64,000 nt of DNA from Cristatella mucedo (taxonomy: Eukaryota > Bryozoa > Phylactolaemata > Cristatellidae), in NCBI GenBank assembly GCA_009760855.2, contig WPIO01000008.1:2070501-2134500 (forward strand), in the 5' to 3' direction. Shown one piece after another: positions 46,607-59,324 of the stretch. The notes beneath the pieces were generated by a model. The model was not told the DNA's origin. It did no database searches and saw nothing but the letters and a program-made list of their open reading frames with translations. Positions within the stretch are counted from its first letter, which is position 1. Each line of letters opens with the position of its first letter. The translations under genes and the position numbers were made by a program.

Positions 46607-46937
46607 GCGCAATGCTGACAGTCCAGGCGGCACAATGCTGACAGTCCAGGCGGCGCAATGCTGACAGTCCAGGCGGCGCAATGCTGACAGTCCAGGCGGA
46701 GTCCAGGCGGCGCAATGCTGACAGTCCAGGCGGCGCAATGCTGACAGTCCAGGCGGCGCAATGCTGACAGTCCAGGCGGCGCAATGCTGACAGTCCAGGC
46801 GGCGCAATGCTGACAGTCCAGGCGGCGCAATGCTGACAGTCCAGGCGGCGCAATGCTGACAGTCCAGGCGGCGCAATGCTGACAGTCCAGGCGGCGCAAT
46901 GCTGACAGTCCAGGCGGCGCAATGCTGACAGTCCAGC
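46607..46937. repeat. 23-bp minisatellite, about 14 copies
   Basis: Unit AATGCTGACAGTCCAGGCGGCGC. One copy has CAC for CGC near the left end, and one is truncated to about 11 nt near 46695-46705. The minus-strand frames made of CAAWTVSIAPPGLSALRRLD are produced by the 23-bp period running through all three frames. Confidence 0.96.
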
Positions 46938-47930
46938 ATTGCGGTAGCTCGGTCTCGGCCTCTAGCGGGAGGGGCGAATTACCTTCATTTCATGTGAGTT
47001 GCGTGAAGGGAGTTGTACAGCACATGATCTGCAGAGCTGAACGTGACCGCCTGTTGTTGCCAGCAGGTTTTTAGCAAGCAAAGGGACAGGCAATAAAATG
47101 GCTCGAAGAGGATCAGAGATCAGGATGACGAAGACCTTTTCATACCTTCAGTTTAGATAAGCACGGAGATGCCAAGCCACTGCCATTGCCTCCAGCCCTC
47201 CACTAGGTGGGCGTGGATTCTATCTGCGGCCACATTTCCATGTGCATCTGTTAAGCTTGCCTAGCTCTTCTCGACTTGTGCTCGAGCGAAGGCGACCGAA
47301 GCCCGACTTTCGACCAGTTGTTATCATCGCTCGTGCATGCTAGGCATGTCTTGTCACAAAGTGCACGTAACGAGCCGTGATCTTCGAGAAGACAAATTAG
47401 CATGTGCACACTTGCACCAGTGTGTCTGTGCTATCATTGAGGAAGCTGCAGCACCTGTGCACGTCTCCTTCTGTTTGTCTGTCTCTGTATGCCCGTCTCT
47501 TGTCTGCCTGTCTCTCTCTCTCACTCCTCTGTCTGTCTCTCTGTCTCTCTCTCTCGATCTCTGTCTGTCAGTCTTCTTTCCCTTTTCTCAAGCTTTTTCA
47601 GCTCTCTCCTCCCTCACCCACTCTTTCTCCACTTCCCAGCCAGACAAGTGAGTAAATTAGATCCAAGCAAAGTGCTTGCCCACAAGGATACAGACAAGCT
47701 CGCCTATCCTTAGTGGTCCTCCGTTGTTAACGGCCTCCGTTAGGTAAACTTGTTTTGAGTTTTGAATTCCCATACGGAAGTCGGCTAACGGCCACTCTAT
47801 TCATGCATTGTCTCCAGTGTACTACTGGCCCTGCCTGCTTGCATCAACGTCAACGGAGGAGGTCGGCTGGTACAAGACGGGTGGAGGGCTACTGGCCCCA
47901 GTGACCTGCTGCAGCAGCAGCTGCACTGCT

Positions 47931-48000
47931 GCTGCAGCAGAGTTTGATGTTGCTGCAGCAGAGTTTGATGTTGCTGCAGCAGAGTTTGATGTTGCTGCTT
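47931..48000. repeat. 21-bp minisatellite, three copies and a part
   Basis: Unit GCTGCAGCAGAGTTTGATGTT, preceded by a GCAGCAGCAGCTGCACTGCT-type stretch. Confidence 0.93.
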
Positions 48001-48054
48001 TTCATTCGGGCTTTTATCAGCAGTAGCAACCCTGCCGTGGTTTGTTGGCAGATC

Positions 48055-48056
<2 letters not shown>

Positions 48057-48146
<90 letters not shown>
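48057..48146. repeat. (GA)n microsatellite
   Basis: About 43 uninterrupted GA units. Confidence 0.97.
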
Positions 48147-49071
48147 AGCTCTCCCGGCTGTCGTGGTTCGTATTGGCAGATTTGTGGGCACACGGCAACC
48201 GCAAGTGGCCGGACGAGCTAGTTGTATGCCCAATGTACGCATCACCGACGATCTGTCCTAGAGATATAAAGAAACCCAAGTGCAATAACTGACAGATTTG
48301 AGTGATGCACCTGCAAGGGGAGTCGGGTTGTTTGCCACGGCACTGAATGACAAGTTTCCAACGAGCTATGCACAAGATGGATGGGGTTTTCATGTACATG
48401 AAGTATTACCTGCATTTATTGGGCGAGTCAGACCAGCATTACAACAGACATTTGTGGAGTGAATGACTTTCTGCCATGATACGGCATCTGCCAGTCGGCA
48501 ATCGTGTGAGCAATCGAGCCTAGTTTAATATTCCAATGAGTTGCCCTGAGTTCCGTCTGTGTGCAGTTCAGTAGGCAAGCTTACTCCTGGTAATCCTACC
48601 TGGAAGGCATCAGACATATGTACCGTGTACCGAGATATAGTTTCCACGAGTCTAAAGTTACCTGTTCTTAGCAAGGATACGGTGAATGGTCTAGTGATGA
48701 CATCATTGCTTGGATGCCTTCCCAATTAGTTACCTTCTCACTTCTCCAGGAATTTTGTGGTGGACCACCCCATCTGATAGATACTTGAGCAGCTATTGAA
48801 AATTGGTACTGTGAACAGGACTTTTACCCTGCCCTTGCAATCCAGAATTTTTAAATAACAGCCCAATCAGTTGGCACTAATTTCCACTAGTGAGTCACAC
48901 ATTTATACTGTACAGGGCCGACCACCAAGGCCGATGGCTCAGCAAAGTTTTGCAAGACTTCACTGTTACACATCTGAATGGTAATAATATTGTCTTGCGT
49001 TTGGATATACCATCTATTGCCACCACGAGACCTAGAATGTTAGCAGACTGTCAAGCAATCGGTGTATATTT

Positions 49072-49142
49072 CCCTCCCTTCCTCCCTCCCTCCCTCCCTC
49101 CCTCCCTCCCTCCCTCCCTACCTCCCTCCCTCCCTCCCTCTC
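49072..49142. repeat. (CCCT)n microsatellite
   Basis: About 17 units with one CTAC interruption. Confidence 0.95.
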
Positions 49143-49876
49143 AGACAAAGTGGGTAAAAGACTGCTTTATTCTTTGATGGGGGATAGCTGAATGAATCGG
49201 TGAGCAAGCAGGCAGGAGCTTGTGTAGTACCATACGATTCATTCGGCCACCAGGGTTCTTCACCGATTTTTATGTCAATGGGCTGTGATGCTTTAGCTGT
49301 TAAGTAGGCCTATGTAGCACTGTCTTCAAGGCTATGACGTCGTCAGCTGTAGCTGTTTCCACGAATGCTTAGGAATGCGAGCTCGTATAGCAGGATCACT
49401 TGCTGAAAGGAAGTGTACAGTCTAAGCTCTCTAAGGGGTCTCTGACCCATTAAGGAAATTTGCAGAGATTTAGGGACCCGTGGTTTTAATGTCAACGTGG
49501 TGACTTTGTAAGATATCCAGCGTTCTGCCGGCAGCCATTGAAGCTTCCTAATCATGTAAGCCCGTTTTTGTCTGATGCATACATTTTTTTGGAAGCCCTT
49601 GCTTGCGCACTTGCTCCGAGGGCACGACCCGGCTGCTCCGTCACAGACACCGTGTCATTCTTCGTATCGTGGCAGCAGATCGCAGACCCTTTTAGCATTT
49701 TGCTTTTGACAAGCCGAGCACCGGAAGTGCGACACGTGCAAATAGAGACGAGGGCCCAAAGAGTTGTGAGTTGGACCAAAGGACCCGGCTGGCTGCTCGT
49801 CCTCACAACGGATAATAAGAGAGTGATGCAGGTGTGGGCAGCTGCAAAAGAAGTCAAGGAAATCCTGCAATCTCGT

Positions 49877-50057
<181 letters not shown>

Positions 50058-50329
50058 CGGTGATGCTGAGGTCGAGAGGGCAAAGTGGTTCGAGGGCGTG
50101 GCTAATGCTGCTGTCACGTGACCAGTCAGTGTTTAGGTCAGTGTTTTAGCTTCTTTGTCCTCCTTTGTTCTGCATCGCTGCCAATGCCCAATATCGGGCT
50201 CACTAGCTGCAACAGTTTGAACTGATCGGTATTTCCAGAATCGGTCACTTCCTTTGGCTTTGGTCACTTATTTGTCAACAGCGGGAACAGCGTGGAGGTG
50301 GCCCGGCGGCTTGAAGTAAAAGTAAAGCT

Positions 50330-50420
50330 TAGCTGATTTGGCTGCCTTATTTATACAACGGCATGATTGCCACAACGGCCATCACCACAGATTGCAGCTG
50401 GTATTAAGACACGGTCTTCC
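50330..50420 (-). repeat. Type-A SINE tail remnant
   Basis: AGCTGATTTGGCTGCCTTAT, ACGGCATGATTGCC and GCCATCACCACAGATTGCAG. The tRNA head is not recognisable. Confidence 0.5.
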
Positions 50421-50827
50421 GTACGCCCAAGCAAGGCAAGGCTGGCAGCTGATTGAGCTGCAGCTCGGATTTTAAATGAGGCAGTGTGAGCTTGAGGTGA
50501 CGCTCAGATGACTCGGGCCGCGTGTGAAGCGACCTGCTATGTCATGTCCCCTTTGTGGATAGCCTGGGTGAGAGAAGCTCGCTCGCCAGGATGAAATTAC
50601 GGTTGCACACACCGCTGGGTCCCATACGTTAAGGCCTTTGAACAAGGACATTCAATTTGCCCCCTGACAAAAGACCGTGCATGTGCATATTGTACGCAAC
50701 TGATGCGTGTGCTGATTGTGTACAAATCTTGGTATGTCCATGGGGACTCGGTGTGCCTGTGGGAGGGGGGCTCACACCAGACCATTGACACGGCTGCTGC
50801 AAGAGCAGACATTGATGTGAGTAATGA

Positions 50828-50935
50828 TTATGATATTAATAATAATAATTAATAATAATAATAATACTGATAATAATAGGTCGTAAAGCATTCCAAGAGA
50901 ACTATATCTCTGTCTGGCCGCTTTTGCCACTTCAT
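50828..50935 (-). repeat. LINE family 1 tail, diverged
   Basis: A long AAT-rich run at 50838-50878, then CATTCCAAGAGAACTATATC and GGCCGCTTTTGCC, a weakened hairpin. Confidence 0.55.
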
Positions 50936-51159
50936 AAGTAGCCGTGGCCGTGGCAGCAAAGAGAAGCCGACCGTTGCTGGGTGCTGCCGAAGCAGAAGCA
51001 GAAGTCGTAATGCATCGGCTGGTTATTTAAGTGCAATAGGGAGTAGTATAAGAGCATGAGGCTGAATAATTAGAGCCCTCCCTGTGCAGCATGGTCCTCA
51101 GAGCTTGTGATTATTGAACGTGCATCCTACTACTTCCAAGTCATCCTAGGCATCATACA

Positions 51160-51440
51160 ACCCACTGTTCTGACTCAAACCGCTTAGCTACACCTCATAC
51201 GAACCTCAAATCCTTTGGAGACCGTACCTTCACTTCGAATGCTCTCAAAGCCTGGAACTCATTCCCGACTGATGTAACGACATCCCTCCCGACTTGAAAT
51301 TTAAAAATAAGCTAAAAACGCACCTGTTTCTTGCAGCATTTGGTTAGTCCTTGTGATTTGTCGTATGTGTACTTATGCATGCAGACACTGACCATGTTGT
51401 ACTGACCATGTTGACCATGTTCTCGAAGTTCCTCACTAAA
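51160..51440 (+). repeat. LINE family 1 ORF end and 3' UTR, plus strand
   Basis: TCTGACTCAAACCGCTTAGC, then the SFGD region and the KAWNSFPTDV region near 51245-51285, then ACGCACCTGTTTCTTGCAGC and 3' UTR words (GTGATTTGTCGTATGTG). The tail is replaced by a TG array. Confidence 0.75.
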
Positions 51441-51441
51441 A

Positions 51442-51449
51442 TGTGTGTG

Positions 51450-51538
<89 letters not shown>
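51442..51538. repeat. (TG)n microsatellite
   Basis: About 48 TG units with one GCG interruption. It replaces the tail of the LINE fragment at 51160-51440. Confidence 0.96.
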
Positions 51539-51541
<3 letters not shown>

Positions 51542-52960
51542 ACTACGTGACTTTTTTGAACATGCAGTTGTGTTTGTATGCTTGTGCCTTCACGTGCCCA
51601 GTGTGTGCTTATTCGAGGGCGCTTGCATGATTGTGCCCTTGCCAGCGGATATCTGGCATAGCTGCTGGAACTGTGCTTGCATCACCCTGTAACCAGTGGT
51701 TGCCTGTGGCAAATTAGCTGCTGTCTAGAGCTGCTGGGCAGCCGTCCTGAGTTTTGGGCTAAGTGTGCCTCGGCGACTCATGCCACGTGGACCGCCTCGT
51801 CTCTGCCCCCCATCGTCACGGCGGGCTTGCTTGCGCCGGCTGCAGCACCGAGGGTTTCCTGCCTCCAGGCGCCTGCTCTCCTCTCATTCTGCGTCATCCA
51901 TAGGCTGCCTCTCCAGACCCGGAATGGGGTAGCTCCCCCCACTGCTGCATTTAGTCTCGATTATCATTCCCTGCTAGCAGATGTCAGCAGGCTGACTGCT
52001 AAGAAAATGTCACACATAGCTGGGTTTGTGCCAGCAGCTTAGCTTCCGGCACTTAAGAGCTGTGGCTGCACCTATTAATATACCAGCTACGCCAGCTTCA
52101 GGCAGTCTTTGGAGAGTGGCTGGCCAGCAAAGCCGGCCGGCCGCAAGCATTGAGCCATCATTCCTCGTCGGCACAACGCTTGTAGGATGGGGCTGCTGGC
52201 TATGCCGGATAACTGGCTGGCTGGCTGTCGTTAGGCATTGTCACCGGACCGCTAGTACTGGCCCGACCCACTGATGCTATCCCCTGACACCGACCGGCGA
52301 TGCATGAGATTTTGCAGCAGTTGGTCGTCTTCTGCAGTGCTTGAGGTGGCAGACAGACTGGCAGCAAACTAGTGCTACATCGAGTGCTGCTTTTCTTTTT
52401 TTTTTACACTGAATGCACCAGGGCCCTAGAGAGGTCTCGGTGGACCATGTCCTGTTTAAAGGTAATTTGAATGGTTGTTTGCCAATGCACTTCAAAAATT
52501 GCTAGCAAGTATTTTCTTTTCATGATTAGTAGCGTCGTTGGGTCATGCCCAAGGGAGGAAGCCAACGCTGACCTCCAACTTCTCCCCCCTTTTGCGATCT
52601 GTCACCCTCCTCCCACCTTTGACCTGTAAGATCGGTGCTGAAGGTTACGACTCGTAGCTGTGTGTGTGCTCGCGAGCACGAGGGTGCGAGTGTTTATACG
52701 CATAACATGGCCACCTCAGATGTTTGGTCGTAGGCAGAGGATAGAGAGACAGGCAGCCATCGATTGCAAAAAAAGGCAGAATCTCGAACGATAAGGCCAT
52801 GCTCGGGTCACTAGGGAGCTGAGCAACGAGCCGAGTGACGTGTCCTCATATACTGTGATTGTCCTCAGGTCAGCTGCTGCCAATCTCTCTGCTCTATGCT
52901 GTCACCAACTGCAGGTGTGTGACTCCCGCCTAGCCAAACATTCTGGAAAAACAGGCAGTG

Positions 52961-53047
<87 letters not shown>

Positions 53048-54644
53048 AAAGCTTGGGTGGTCGTGCTCTGCCTGCTGCCGCGGCTGCTACTGCTGCCTCG
53101 GCAGACAGTCGTGATTTGTTGTTTTGCACGTGAAAGGTGCAGTTTGTAGCCCGAGCATAGGGCTAGCATCCACGTGGGTGTTAGGACCAGTGATAGTCAA
53201 GTGAGCGATTAGTACCAGTCATGCCTGCTATCGAGAGCCGAGTCTGATATGGAAGCCGTGCCGCTTGCTTGACAAAAGTGGTGCTCTTATGAAATGCTAT
53301 CGGCAGTGACATATCGTGACGTCGGCACTTTGCACTTGGCTTTGCTTTCTGACCCCTCCCTCATGCTTATAGTTGCCTCGTGATACTGTCGACTGCTTTT
53401 GCATTATAGCGATTGCAACAACAAGGCCAAGCCTCTCTGACCCTGACCTCTGACATCGCGCCTCTCAGCCTTGGGTAGTGTATGGTGCCTGCACCCGAAC
53501 GTGTGCACTCGGCTGTAGAATTTCTCGTGAAATTTCATTGAGTGATATTTGAATCGAAGGCTTCTATCCTTCGTTACGTTTTGTTTAGGGAGTGTATAGT
53601 GATTCGCGATAATCTTTTGACGTTGCATTTTTTCAATATGTGCTACCAACTGCTTAGTGACAATTTTTCAAGAATTTTTAACAAAAAAAGGAAGAAGGGG
53701 AGCTGGATGATAGTTTTCAAGGACCACGGTAAGTAATCCTGGCTTTTGTAAGTATTCGTGTAATGATGTCCGATTTGAAGAACCGTAGACGCTGTTGGTG
53801 AGTCTACTAATAAGGCCTTGATTAAGGATATACCTATCGCGCCATCGATTGAATGGGTTGTCGGCCCTTCTTTCTAATTCATCCTGTGCATGCACGTGTT
53901 GGTGTTCTTTTGTGGGCATATGTATGCATGCATGTATGTGAGTGCATGCAGTTGCACTACTGCATGTGTGAGTGCGAATGTGTTCACGAATGCGTGTGTG
54001 TGACAAGTGTGTCTGTGTGTGCGCTTGTGTATGCAAGCATTTGCTTGTTTGAGCTGCATTTTTGCAGCATTTTTGCTTAGAGCTGTCGAATCAATGGAAG
54101 CGAGAGTACCAGCTGACTGCTGCAGTGCACTGCTGGGTGCCAGTGCTGTCACCTCCGGGTTTGAATCTTGCTAATATTGCTCATAATGATATGCGACTAG
54201 AAACTCACGGTTCATTAGTCGCAACGCCAAGCAAAGCCACCGTTGGTCGGATAGCCTGTGCCTCTTCGGACAGCCGCTAGCCTCAGCACGGCTCGCGGCC
54301 TGGCAGACACAGCAGCTAGCTCAGTGATCTATCCATCCGGGATCGGGAAAATGGCCTCCGACCAAGGTTGTGGCTTGTCACAAAAAGTTCTGCCAGCATT
54401 GGATGTGCAAGTGTTTTTTTCGGTGCATTGATTTGTGCCAGACAGAGCCGGTGTGGGTGACTTCCTTTTCCAACCGAATTTCGAGATGGCAGAGTAACTA
54501 TCGGGCGCTAACCGATGAGGAGAGTGAGGAAACTTTCTGCCTTCGTGACAGGACAAAGTTGGTGACGGCATTTGGCAGAGTGTTTACTTCGATGAAGCTC
54601 ACAACTTCTGAGCACTACGTAGGCTACAGCTCTTATGGGCAGTT
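51539..54644. other. No gene recognised
   Basis: It contains the CTG array. Several AG...GT-bounded stretches (for example 52869-52915) were read in all frames without a family match. Confidence 0.5.
52963..53046. repeat. (CTG)28 trinucleotide array
   Basis: 28 pure CTG units on the plus strand (CAG on the minus strand). Frames give poly-Leu, poly-Cys, poly-Ser or poly-Gln but no supported exon around it. Confidence 0.98.
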
Positions 54645-55375
54645 TAATAATAATAATAATAATAATTCACTTGATAAAGCACCCTCAGAGAACTTAATCT
54701 CTCTCTAGGCGCTTTACATTTGCTGCAAAGTTAAATGCAATTGAATGGTAAGTAAAATCATGCTTGAAAAACAAACAAAATGAATAATATGGTTAGGGGT
54801 GACATGCACAGGGTCAGCATGCAAATGTGGTTGGTGGCAGCATGCACAGTGTCAGCACGCATAAGCACATCAAGGACGAATCACAGGGACCCGCTAAATG
54901 CTGTCCTAAATAGGTGTGTTTTTAGGTTCCTTTTAAATGTGGTCAGGTCGGGGATGTTCTGACGCAGGTCGGGAGGGAGTTCCAGGCTGTGGGAGCATAC
55001 GAACTAAACGCACGGTCTCCAAAGGATTTAAGGTTTGTACGAGGTATTTGTAGACTGTTGGATTCCGAAAAGCGGGTGGTACGATGCTTGGCCTGATGGG
55101 GTAGTAGATCTGAGAGATAGGCTGGAGCCATAGAATGAAGGGACCTAAAAGTGAGCAACAACACCTTGAAGTCAATCCGTTGCTTGACTGGTAGCCAGTG
55201 TAGGTCGGCGAGAAGTGGAGTAATGTGGCAACTGCGACGCTCACGACAGACAAGTCTAGCTGCCGAGTTTTGCACCAGCTGCAATCGCCTGATCGCACAT
55301 GCTGGTAGGCCAGTAAGCAGTGAGTTGCAGAAGTCGAGACGGGATGTCACGAATGCATGGACCGACTTAGTTTCA
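54645..55375 (-). pseudogene. LINE family 1, 5'-truncated copy with intact 3' end
   Basis: A TAA tail at 54646-54667 is followed by the hairpin, a 3' UTR and an open RT C-terminal frame 54943-55370 ([60 protein letters not shown]). It is very similar to the 690-1075 and 2955-3630 copies and among the least decayed. The sharp 5' end near 55375 is typical of incomplete reverse transcription. Confidence 0.88.
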
Positions 55376-56164
55376 ACTCGGAGCGCTGGACACGATGAAG
55401 CAGTGTTCACTCCCTGGGCTGGGAAGCCATCGAGATGGCAGGCCATGTTTCTAAGAACTGTAACTGTCGCTTATGCTGGATCTGCACGAACCGACTGTGC
55501 TGAGCCCGCCGAGTATCTGGAATTCTTTGGAATTTCCTAGCATTGGCACCGGCTTCCTGGGAAAGCAAATGTCAAGCTGTCTGCGCTGGGCTAGCAAAAC
55601 TGTGACCACGAGACGTTGGCTAACGTTTCAAAGAGTCTTGTGGCCTGATTTTCCAGGGTTCACATTTGCCAAAAATGGGAACGCGTTGAATTAGCAGCAT
55701 GCAAACGAAAGCTTTCTCGGTTGACTGCCTTGTGAAGAAGCCTTCAAAATGCTTGAATGGGGTGATGCCATCGGGCGGTTGAACAGTCATAAGTCATAAC
55801 AGGCATAAGGAAGCGGCATCAACAGCCAATCTGTGTAGTACAGTGTCGAAGTTCAGAATGAGATGGCTCTGTAAAGACTCATTTTTCTCTGGCAACTGAG
55901 TCAGTGAGAGCTTTTTCACGACGCTGGGAGCATAGGTTCCCACAGGCTGTGGCTAACTACCATCTCCGATCTGAAATCACCAAAACCCTTGTATGGTCTC
56001 TGAAGAAATGCTTGCAATTCTCGACTCTCATATCATTCTCTGGGTCTGGGTCTTATTTGAGGCGCTTCTTTTACAGCTGGCGAGAAATCGCTCGTCGGTT
56101 GCTACCGAAGCTTGTGGCACCCATTCCAAATCTCAGACAACAAGCGATTAAAAGTTTTGGTGGA

Positions 56165-56242
56165 GCTACCTGCTATATGGGTCTAGAAAGAAGTTTAGTT
56201 CTCTTGAGGTGCTTTACAAATGTGTTATTAATATTATTACTA
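56165..56242 (+). repeat. LINE/SINE 3' hairpin tail, plus strand
   Basis: TCTAGAAAGAAGTTTAGTTC, TCTTGAGGTGCTTTACAAAT and an ATT-like tail. Confidence 0.6.
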
Positions 56243-57874
56243 GTTTAGGTCATTTAGTCATTGAACACGGAAGCAAAACTTGCTTGACTTCGACCCCGAA
56301 TATAGGCTTTTGCAAAATAGTGCGCCCTGAAAGCAATGCTGGAAGATTTAACCGTGAAGACAATGTCCATTCCAATAACAATGGCTTGAACTTGTGACCT
56401 GTGGGAGAACTGCTTGCAATGCTTAGGGCAATGGCCATCCAACCTTGCCATGCCAACATAGCAACAGCTCTCTTGTCAGCTGATTCTTAGGGTCCATCGT
56501 TTCTCTGCCTCTTGAGAGATTACAGCCAGGATCTCGGAGATGTCATTATCACCAGCTATCGCTACCCGTGACCCTGCCTGCCGATTGGCAGCAGTTGTGA
56601 CATAGACGTAGGTATAACTATAGAGATAGATAGATAAATTGAGAGATATACATAGACAGACAGACAGACAGACAAGAGATGGATAGATAGTCAGTCACAT
56701 GCAAGGACACAGACGGAGTTGCTGCTTCGATTAAGGCATGCCTTCCTACTGACGGCCTTCACCCTCCCCCTCCCACCAGTGACTGCCATATTCGGCGGTA
56801 TTAAACTTGCCTCCTTCCCCCCCTGTGGAGTCGGCGGTTTTTCTGCTGACGACGTTAACAGGATGGAATAGGACTCGCTGTGGCTAGGAGGGCAGTTAAA
56901 GCCGAGCCGTGTCATCTGACAGCCCCGTCCTGCAGGCAGCCTTGCTTCGTGCCCCTGGCTGCTGTCTCGCGCTGTTTGCCCACTGTTGCCATTATCTGCA
57001 GTCTGCTCGCTGTGCAGACCTACTCAGCTGCCCACGTTGCTCCTCCCTGGGGGCAAGGGTTACGGTACGGATACGAGCCTTAATGCTAGCAGTGCATACG
57101 ACCTTCCAGCCCTCACCTTGCTCCCCCTCACCCCTGCCATGCCCCATCCCCCTCACCCTGCCCGGTCTCTTCCCCCTCACCCCGCCCTCCAGATGCATGC
57201 ATGATCGTGCATGATGCTTGCCCTTCAGATGCATTTCGTGTGGCATGTCGCACGCTCCAGCATCTTTCCCCTGGCGTTTGTAGCAAAAATGGCCGGCACC
57301 AACGCTCGTCCGGCGATGCTGGCCAGCTACGCTGGCCCCTAGAGCTGCTCGCCAGAGCGAGGACATGTAGGAGGGGGGAGCTCGCCAGAGCGGCAGCGAC
57401 TCCTGCTTTGTTGCGCTCCTGTTCCTTCCGGTGCTTCGTCTGCCTTCGTCCGAGTCATGCATCTGTTTCTGTCGAAGGGGCCTGCCGGCCGCAGTCGTTC
57501 TGCCGACCCTGCTGCCACATCCGGGCAGCTGTAAATGGGCTGGGGACTCCGCTGCCGCTGCTGCTGCTCTGCGCTTGCCTCAGTCAGCGGCACGAATGTG
57601 CAGTGGGTGGCACGGTCCTCACTCGCCTCACTGCGCCTCGAGTCGTTCGCGACTCGAGCCTCCTCCCTTTCTAGTAGTATCAGATTGCCAGATTCTTTGT
57701 ATCGTTGGCACGCACGCACGGGTGAGCATCACCGACAGCCTAGCTTGGCCAGCCAGACCAGACCAGCGCTGTGAGCTGCTGCTGCTGCTTAGAGTACGCC
57801 CTGCGGAGGAACTGGCTATGACCTGCGCACGCTCACTGTGCTTCAGTCGTTAGCAGTCCTCGGGAGCAGAAGAC

Positions 57875-57965
57875 ATTGGGGTGGGGACAATCGCTAAGCG
57901 TAGTAATAACATATTATTATTATTGTTGTTATTATTATTGGGGTGGGGACAATCGCTAAGCGTAG
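57875..57965. repeat. 29-bp direct repeat flanking a 33-bp TAA/TTA-rich insert
   Basis: Both copies contain GGGGTGGGGACAATCGCTAA and end GCGTAG. They occupy 57875-57903 and 57937-57965 and are identical. The 33 bp between them look like a LINE tail run. Confidence 0.93.
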
Positions 57966-58824
57966 CACCAGTAGAGCGCTACCCCCTGGGCCTTGGCTAT
58001 TCCGTCACCCAAATGTGTGTTAGCACTTAGAATGTTTGCAAAAACTACCGTGTAGCATGGAGGTTGCAATGAGAAACTACTTCTGAAACTGAAACCGAAA
58101 TGCACCATTAATGAATGGCTTCTTCAAAGGAAAGAACTTGAAGAATGAGGCTTTGACCCCCAACGGTGCTATGTAGCCGTATACTTCTCTGAAGAGCATC
58201 CGGGGATTGTTGTCGCACTAACTAGTGTGTTCGTGACCTAGTGATGTGCAGTTCTTGTTGCTGGGTTCGGAGGCCTCCTGCATCGTTCACTGCCTGCATG
58301 ATCTGGGTGCTGCAGATCATCCAATAGGGCTCTTAAATAGCGGTTTTCCAGAGTTTGTAATTAAAACAGCTGGTTGGTTTTTCTTTTGATAGAGTAGCTC
58401 ATACCTACCCTTTCATCCACTGGACGTGGCATCAAAGCTAATGAAAACCATATTTGCATAGCCTCGTACATGGAAATACAATTCGAATTACTGCTGGGGC
58501 ATGATGAAGTGGCCTATGTCTGGACGGAGGCAAAAAATGCTGTGAACACACATGCTGAGAATATTCTCTTACTGTACCAACCTTTTTTCGAGTGGTGACC
58601 TTTCATAGACTTGATATGCATATTGAGTGCTCGTAAATGTTGCTCAGTTTTGGTTTTCATTAGTCAGTAACATCCTGAAAGTCTACTCGATGTCGCAGGT
58701 GCTTGACCGAAGGAACAAATTCGAGTAGAAAGTACGATACTCCTAGGTTTCTTTTTTCTGGCAAACTCGCTTTGCTCTGGCTGCCCTTACCCCGCCCACC
58801 ACTGCCTCGCGTTTCCCTTTCCAG

Positions 58825-58903
58825 CAAATGTAAAGCGCCTAGGAAGAGATTGAGTTCTCTGAGGGCGCTTTATCAAGTGCATTATTATTATTATTATTAT
58901 CAC
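58825..58903 (+). repeat. LINE family 1 3' tail, plus strand
   Basis: CAGCAAATGTAAAGCGCCTA, TTGAGTTCTCTGAGGGCGCT and an ATT run 58880-58900. A near-perfect copy of the consensus tail. Confidence 0.85.
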
Positions 58904-58929
58904 AGTCACGGGATGGCAGCTTGATAATA

Positions 58930-59082
58930 GCTATTGCCGTGATAACCGCTGTCGAGGTGTGAGGTGCTTGCTCTTCACGACACGACACGATCGGTCGCAG
59001 GTTTGAGTCCTGTACTTGACGATCCTTTGTCAACTGCAAGCGACGTGATGATATCCGTGACAGCTCTCTTCTGCTGCTATGT
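58930..59082 (+). repeat. Type-A SINE between two LINE tails
   Basis: GTGTGAGGTGCTTGCTCTTC, GGTCGCAGGTTTGAGTCCTG (B box), ACGATCCTTTGTCAACTGCA and GATGATATCCGTGACAGC. Both neighbours (58825-58903 and 59085-59170) are family-1 tails in the same orientation. Confidence 0.7.
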
Positions 59083-59084
59083 AC

Positions 59085-59170
59085 ACTAACCGTTCGATCA
59101 TGCTTCCTTTGCACTAAATGTAAAGTGCCTAGAAAGGGATTAAGTTCTCTGAGGATGCCATAAAGCTGTG
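59085..59170 (+). repeat. LINE family 1 3' tail, plus strand, tail run lost
   Basis: ACTAACCGTTCGATCATGCT, AAATGTAAAGTGCCTAGAAA and TTAAGTTCTCTGAGGATGCC. No ATT run follows. Confidence 0.75.
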
Positions 59171-59324
59171 CTCGCCCTCTCCCATCTGCTGCTGCGCAGC
59201 CATCCATGTCTGGCATGCCCACGGAGCGTGCCTCGTCCGAGGCTGCAGCAGATATCACGAGCACACTCGGCACTGCCGGCAAGTCATGCCGCTAGCCCCC
59301 CCCCCCCGATGCACCACCAGGATT

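Larger units (their letters stand above)
55376..58824. other. No gene recognised
   Basis: A GC-rich zone at 56880-57850 has overlapping frames up to 157 codons on both strands with no recognised motif. A CAGA run lies at 56655-56680. Confidence 0.5.

Noticed and set aside
46555-46939. Three parallel minus-strand frames of 107-114 codons with a 23-residue repeat
   Set aside because: A 23-bp period shifts frame each copy, so the same peptide appears in all three frames. It is a satellite, not a protein.
47818-47880. AG-bounded stretch with VNGG as the next SLC37A exon
   Set aside because: In the required phase 0 it reads CTTGPACL, unrelated to TM9, and the family motif does not follow.
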